Source of the DNA: an uncultured Bacilli bacterium
GTDB taxonomy: Bacteria > Bacillota_I > Bacilli_A > RF39 > UBA660
DNA: 5,297 nt
Direction of reading: 5' to 3'
Assembly (NCBI GenBank): GCA_947624855.1
Contig: CANQMC010000083.1
Span: 1-5,297 of the forward strand
Position numbers and translations under genes: made by a program. The notes beneath the pieces were generated by a model. It was not told where the DNA came from, made no database searches, and worked only from the letters and a program-made list of their open reading frames with translations. This document shows, piece by piece, positions 4,616 through 5,297 of the stretch. Positions within the stretch are counted from its first letter, which is position 1, and the number at the start of each line of letters is the position of its first letter.

Positions 4616-4882
4616 ATGAATTATTTAAGTGAAGAAAAAATAAAAGAATTTACTAATAAACTTATTTTTCACAGTGCTAAATTAACTAATATTAGCGATA
4701 TAGAATTAGAATATTATTATTCTATATACACTCAAGCTAAAAAAGCTGGTTTTTCTAGATATATATTAGATGATTTAGCTAGAGCAATATTAGCTATTAA
4801 AACTAATAAAAACTCTAATAGAGACACTATGGTAACAGCTTTAGAAGAAGAAATTAATAATTTATCTGCTTTAAGAATTTAA
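4616..4882 (+). CDS. Small cytosolic protein of unknown function
   Basis: I do not recognise this protein. It has 88 residues, with no signal peptide, membrane segment, cysteine or tryptophan. It reads as mostly helical: an N-terminal helix from about 5-22, a tyrosine-rich segment ELEYYYSIYTQAKKAG (30-45), a hydrophobic helix ILDDLARAILAIKT (50-63), and an acidic helix TALEEEINNLSAL (74-86). It is a convincing gene because it has a strong Shine-Dalgarno (GAAGGAGGG, 4602-4610) 5 nt before the ATG, a good promoter, and a terminator after its stop. It is the only plus-strand gene here, divergent from the membrane-protein genes and tail to tail with the Rpn-like ORF. Nothing ties it to either side functionally; it could be a small regulator or accessory protein. 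Confidence 0.85.
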   Translation: MNYLSEEKIKEFTNKLIFHSAKLTNISDIELEYYYSIYTQAKKAGFSRYILDDLARAILAIKTNKNSNRDTMVTALEEEINNLSALRI

Positions 4883-4889
4883 TTTTTAA

Positions 4890-4965
4890 CCAAAAAATCA
4901 AATAGTAATTAAACCATTTGATTCTTTTTTTATTTAATGTTTTTAATATCATTTATAGATAGACC
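4890..4965. repeat. Direct repeat copy A (terminator plus 3' end of Rpn-like ORF)
   Basis: This copy matches 5207-5283 almost base for base: one substitution in the stem (4903 t, 5220 c), a small length and base change in the T-tract, then 34 identical bases from 4932 into the coding region. The similarity fades beyond 4965. It reflects duplication of, or recombination between, tandem related genes. Confidence 0.9.
4892..4931. terminator. Bidirectional intrinsic terminator (repeat copy A)
   Basis: Arms 4896-4905 and 4914-4923 form a 10-bp stem around an 8-nt loop. Read on the minus strand all ten pairs form (one is G-U) and a run of six T follows, so it ends the 81-residue ORF. Read on the plus strand one pair is A-C, but a seven-T run follows, so it probably also ends the 88-residue gene. 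The stem is AT-rich and may be leaky. Confidence 0.7.
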
Positions 4966-5175
4966 TGTGGCTTTTGATATTGTATTTACATCAGTATTTA
5001 AATTAAGTAAATTCTTGGCTATATCATAGTTTCTTTGGTTAGTTGCTTCTTCATATCCTTCTTCTCTGGCTTCCTCTCGTGCTGCTTCTCTTAATAATTC
5101 TTTATTCCATCTGCCATAGAAATTAGCCGTCTTTTCATCATTGATATATTCATCTAACCACTTATTAAATTCCAT
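4930..5175 (-). pseudogene. Rpn-like (PD-(D/E)XK transposase/nuclease) C-terminal fragment or stand-alone small protein
   Basis: The 81-residue ORF resembles only the C-terminal tail of Rpn/COG5464-type recombination-promoting nucleases (putative transposases). It has a charged coiled coil with the repeated A-R-E-E-(A/G) pattern (ELLREAAREEAREEGYEEA, 26-44), then IAKNLLNLNTDVNTISKATG (52-71) and LSINDIKNIK, the usual helix-turn-helix-like ending. The PD-(D/E)XK nuclease domain that should precede it is absent: an in-frame TAG lies just upstream of the start, and another gene's terminator lies a few bases beyond that. So it has no catalytic function by itself. It keeps a Shine-Dalgarno (GGAAGTGA, 5183-5190) 7 nt before the ATG at 5175; a TTG at 5178 is also possible. 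I saw no clear promoter. It may be a decayed remnant of tandem duplication. It could also be a working small protein, since E. coli Rpn genes make short C-terminal proteins that inhibit the full-length toxin. Confidence 0.65.
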
Positions 5176-5206
5176 CAATTCTTCACTTCCTTCCTATATT
5201 TTTTAT

Positions 5207-5283
5207 CCAAAAAATCAAACAGTAATTAAACCATTTGATTTTTTTTATTATTTAATGTTTTTAATATCATTTATAGATAGACC
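5207..5283. repeat. Direct repeat copy B
   Basis: This is the second copy of the repeat at 4890-4965, offset by 317-318 bp in the same orientation. It contains a terminator stem with an identical 8-nt loop and the last codons of another minus-strand ORF. Confidence 0.9.
5209..5247. terminator. Intrinsic terminator (repeat copy B)
   Basis: Core arms 5213-5222 and 5231-5240 form a 10-bp stem on the minus strand with two adjacent wobble pairs. It extends by four A-T pairs through the flanking A-run (5209-5212) and T-run (5241-5244). The T-tract on the minus strand continues to 5209. It should end the gene whose 3' end lies at 5248, just before the 81-residue ORF begins. Confidence 0.65.
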
Positions 5284-5297
5284 AGTATATTTTGCTA
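5248..5297 (-). CDS. C-terminal end of a second Rpn-like protein (runs off right edge)
   Basis: Only the last 15 codons, the TAA stop and two further bases are in the window. They encode AKYTGLSINDIKNIK; the final twelve residues (TGLSINDIKNIK) are identical to the end of the neighbouring 81-residue ORF. The frame, stop and downstream terminator match the neighbour, so this is a tandem paralogue. Whether it is a full-length nuclease cannot be seen. Confidence 0.75.
   Translation of the reverse strand, partial: AKYTGLSINDIKNIK

Noticed and set aside
4890..5283. Two direct repeats as a CRISPR array or insertion-sequence ends
   Set aside because: There are only two copies, they are direct rather than inverted, and each spans a terminator plus coding sequence of a homologous gene; this is gene duplication.

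Overview
The window is a low-GC (roughly 30% by eye), standard-code bacterial segment, most likely from a Gram-positive lineage of the Bacilli/Mollicutes-like kind (for example an uncultured gut Erysipelotrichia- or RF39-like organism). This rests on AT-rich codon use, TAA as the only stop codon, strong AGGAGG-type ribosome binding sites, the Gram-positive insertion in S12, and the gene order rpsL-rpsG-fusA-tuf. The tryptophans of EF-G, S7 and the other genes are all TGG and no reading frame crosses a TGA, so the Mycoplasma code is not needed. The taxon is an inference.

Left two-thirds (1-3420, all on the minus strand): the str operon, transcribed right to left. A sigma-A-type promoter (3380-3409) precedes a leader of about 90 nt with a long hairpin. 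Then come rpsL (S12), rpsG (S7), fusA (EF-G) and the first 71 codons of tuf (EF-Tu), which runs off the left edge. tuf also has a promoter of its own in the 88-bp fusA-tuf gap, so EF-Tu can be made in excess over the rest. fusA has almost no Shine-Dalgarno and starts 6 nt after the rpsG stop, which suggests translational coupling. Three of the translation proteins carry unusual residues: Ile for the conserved Pro in S12, an acidic patch in S7, and a shortened pre-switch I segment in EF-Tu.

Middle (3437-4502, minus strand): three small genes for single-pass membrane proteins lie where rpoBC or an L7Ae-like gene is often found in other Firmicutes. A 129-residue protein has a textbook type IV prepilin cleavage motif. 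Its 1-bp-overlapping partner of 116 residues is a clear paralogue in the C-terminal domain but lacks the prepilin motif. An 89-residue membrane protein precedes them. The 89-residue gene and the 129/116 pair each have a good promoter with a very short leader.

Right end (4563-5297): a divergently transcribed small gene of unknown function (88 residues, plus strand) meets, tail to tail across a bidirectional terminator, an 81-residue minus-strand ORF. That ORF looks like the detached C-terminal part of an Rpn/PD-(D/E)XK-type transposase-nuclease. The terminator and the end of this ORF are repeated 317-318 bp further right, at the end of a second, incomplete ORF, so the window closes inside a tandem array of related genes.
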